This document shows positions 63,999 through 64,000 of a stretch of 64,000 bases of DNA, piece by piece. The notes below the pieces were generated by a model. It did no database searches. It was not told where the DNA came from and saw nothing but the letters and a program-made list of their open reading frames with translations. The position numbers were made by a program, and so were the translations under genes. Each line of letters begins with the position of its first letter. The stretch's first letter is position 1. This DNA is from Methylobacillus glycogenes JCM 2850 (lineage in GTDB: Bacteria > Pseudomonadota > Gammaproteobacteria > Burkholderiales > Methylophilaceae), in contig NZ_BAMT01000005.1 in assembly GCF_000617925.1 (NCBI RefSeq), positions 62,001 to 126,000 on the forward strand. Direction: 5' to 3'.

Positions 63999-64000
63999 CA

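Overview
The window is about 64 kb of a roughly 55% GC bacterial chromosome. The gene content points to a methylotrophic betaproteobacterium, most likely of the Methylophilaceae. The main reason is a complete N-methylglutamate pathway for methylamine use beside a heme-dependent dimethylamine demethylase cluster. The sigma-54/NtrC-controlled glnK-amtB pair, queA, proS, apaH and ornithine-lipid genes fit the same group. The genus is inferred, not proven.

Layout. 1-9.4 kb: tsaB-rimI-uracil-DNA glycosylase, a LemA/TPM trio, proS, a lytic transglycosylase and a glycosyltransferase. 9.4-12.3 kb: a Pit phosphate transporter, queA and tRNA-Leu(CAA). 12.6-17.5 kb: an operon behind a Fur-box-like palindrome (PepSY membrane protein, DUF2271 protein with an ApbE flavinylation motif, DUF4198 protein, ApbE, membrane flavodoxin-reductase), probably extracytosolic electron transfer tied to iron. 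18.1-20 kb: glnK-amtB. 20-22.6 kb: a surface-polymer O-acyltransferase and a GNAT enzyme. 22.7-45.6 kb: the methylated-amine island. 45.8-51.9 kb: a TonB siderophore receptor, hipAB, a receptor fragment, an L,D-transpeptidase and a nuclease. 52-57 kb: accessory DNA with small unrecognised genes, next to tRNA-Arg(CCG) and a fragment resembling part of it. 57-64 kb: apaH, olsBA, a lipoprotein, a PfkB kinase, a TetR regulator and hemJ.

How the island works. The DUF3445 oxidase, its reductase, the DmmA-like protein and the GcvT-like protein should turn dimethylamine into methylamine plus a folate-bound C1 unit. GmaS and MgsABC then make N-methylglutamate, and MgdABCD oxidises it to glutamate plus another C1 unit. 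Between the two halves lie a PAS-only membrane protein, a NarX-type kinase, a NarL-type regulator and a permease. Four near-perfect 7-2-7 palindromes of the NarL type (TACYYCY-N2-GGRAGTA) lie upstream of the dimethylamine operon, the permease, the mgd operon and a short terminator-bounded unit before a TorF-like porin. Weaker copies precede the porin itself. I read this as one amine-responsive two-component regulon; it is the most interesting item here.

Caution on quality. About 20 reading-frame breaks lie in otherwise conserved genes, including three pathway enzymes. Most are repaired by adding one G or C. They look like assembly indels, so I annotate these genes as whole CDSs and give the break position.
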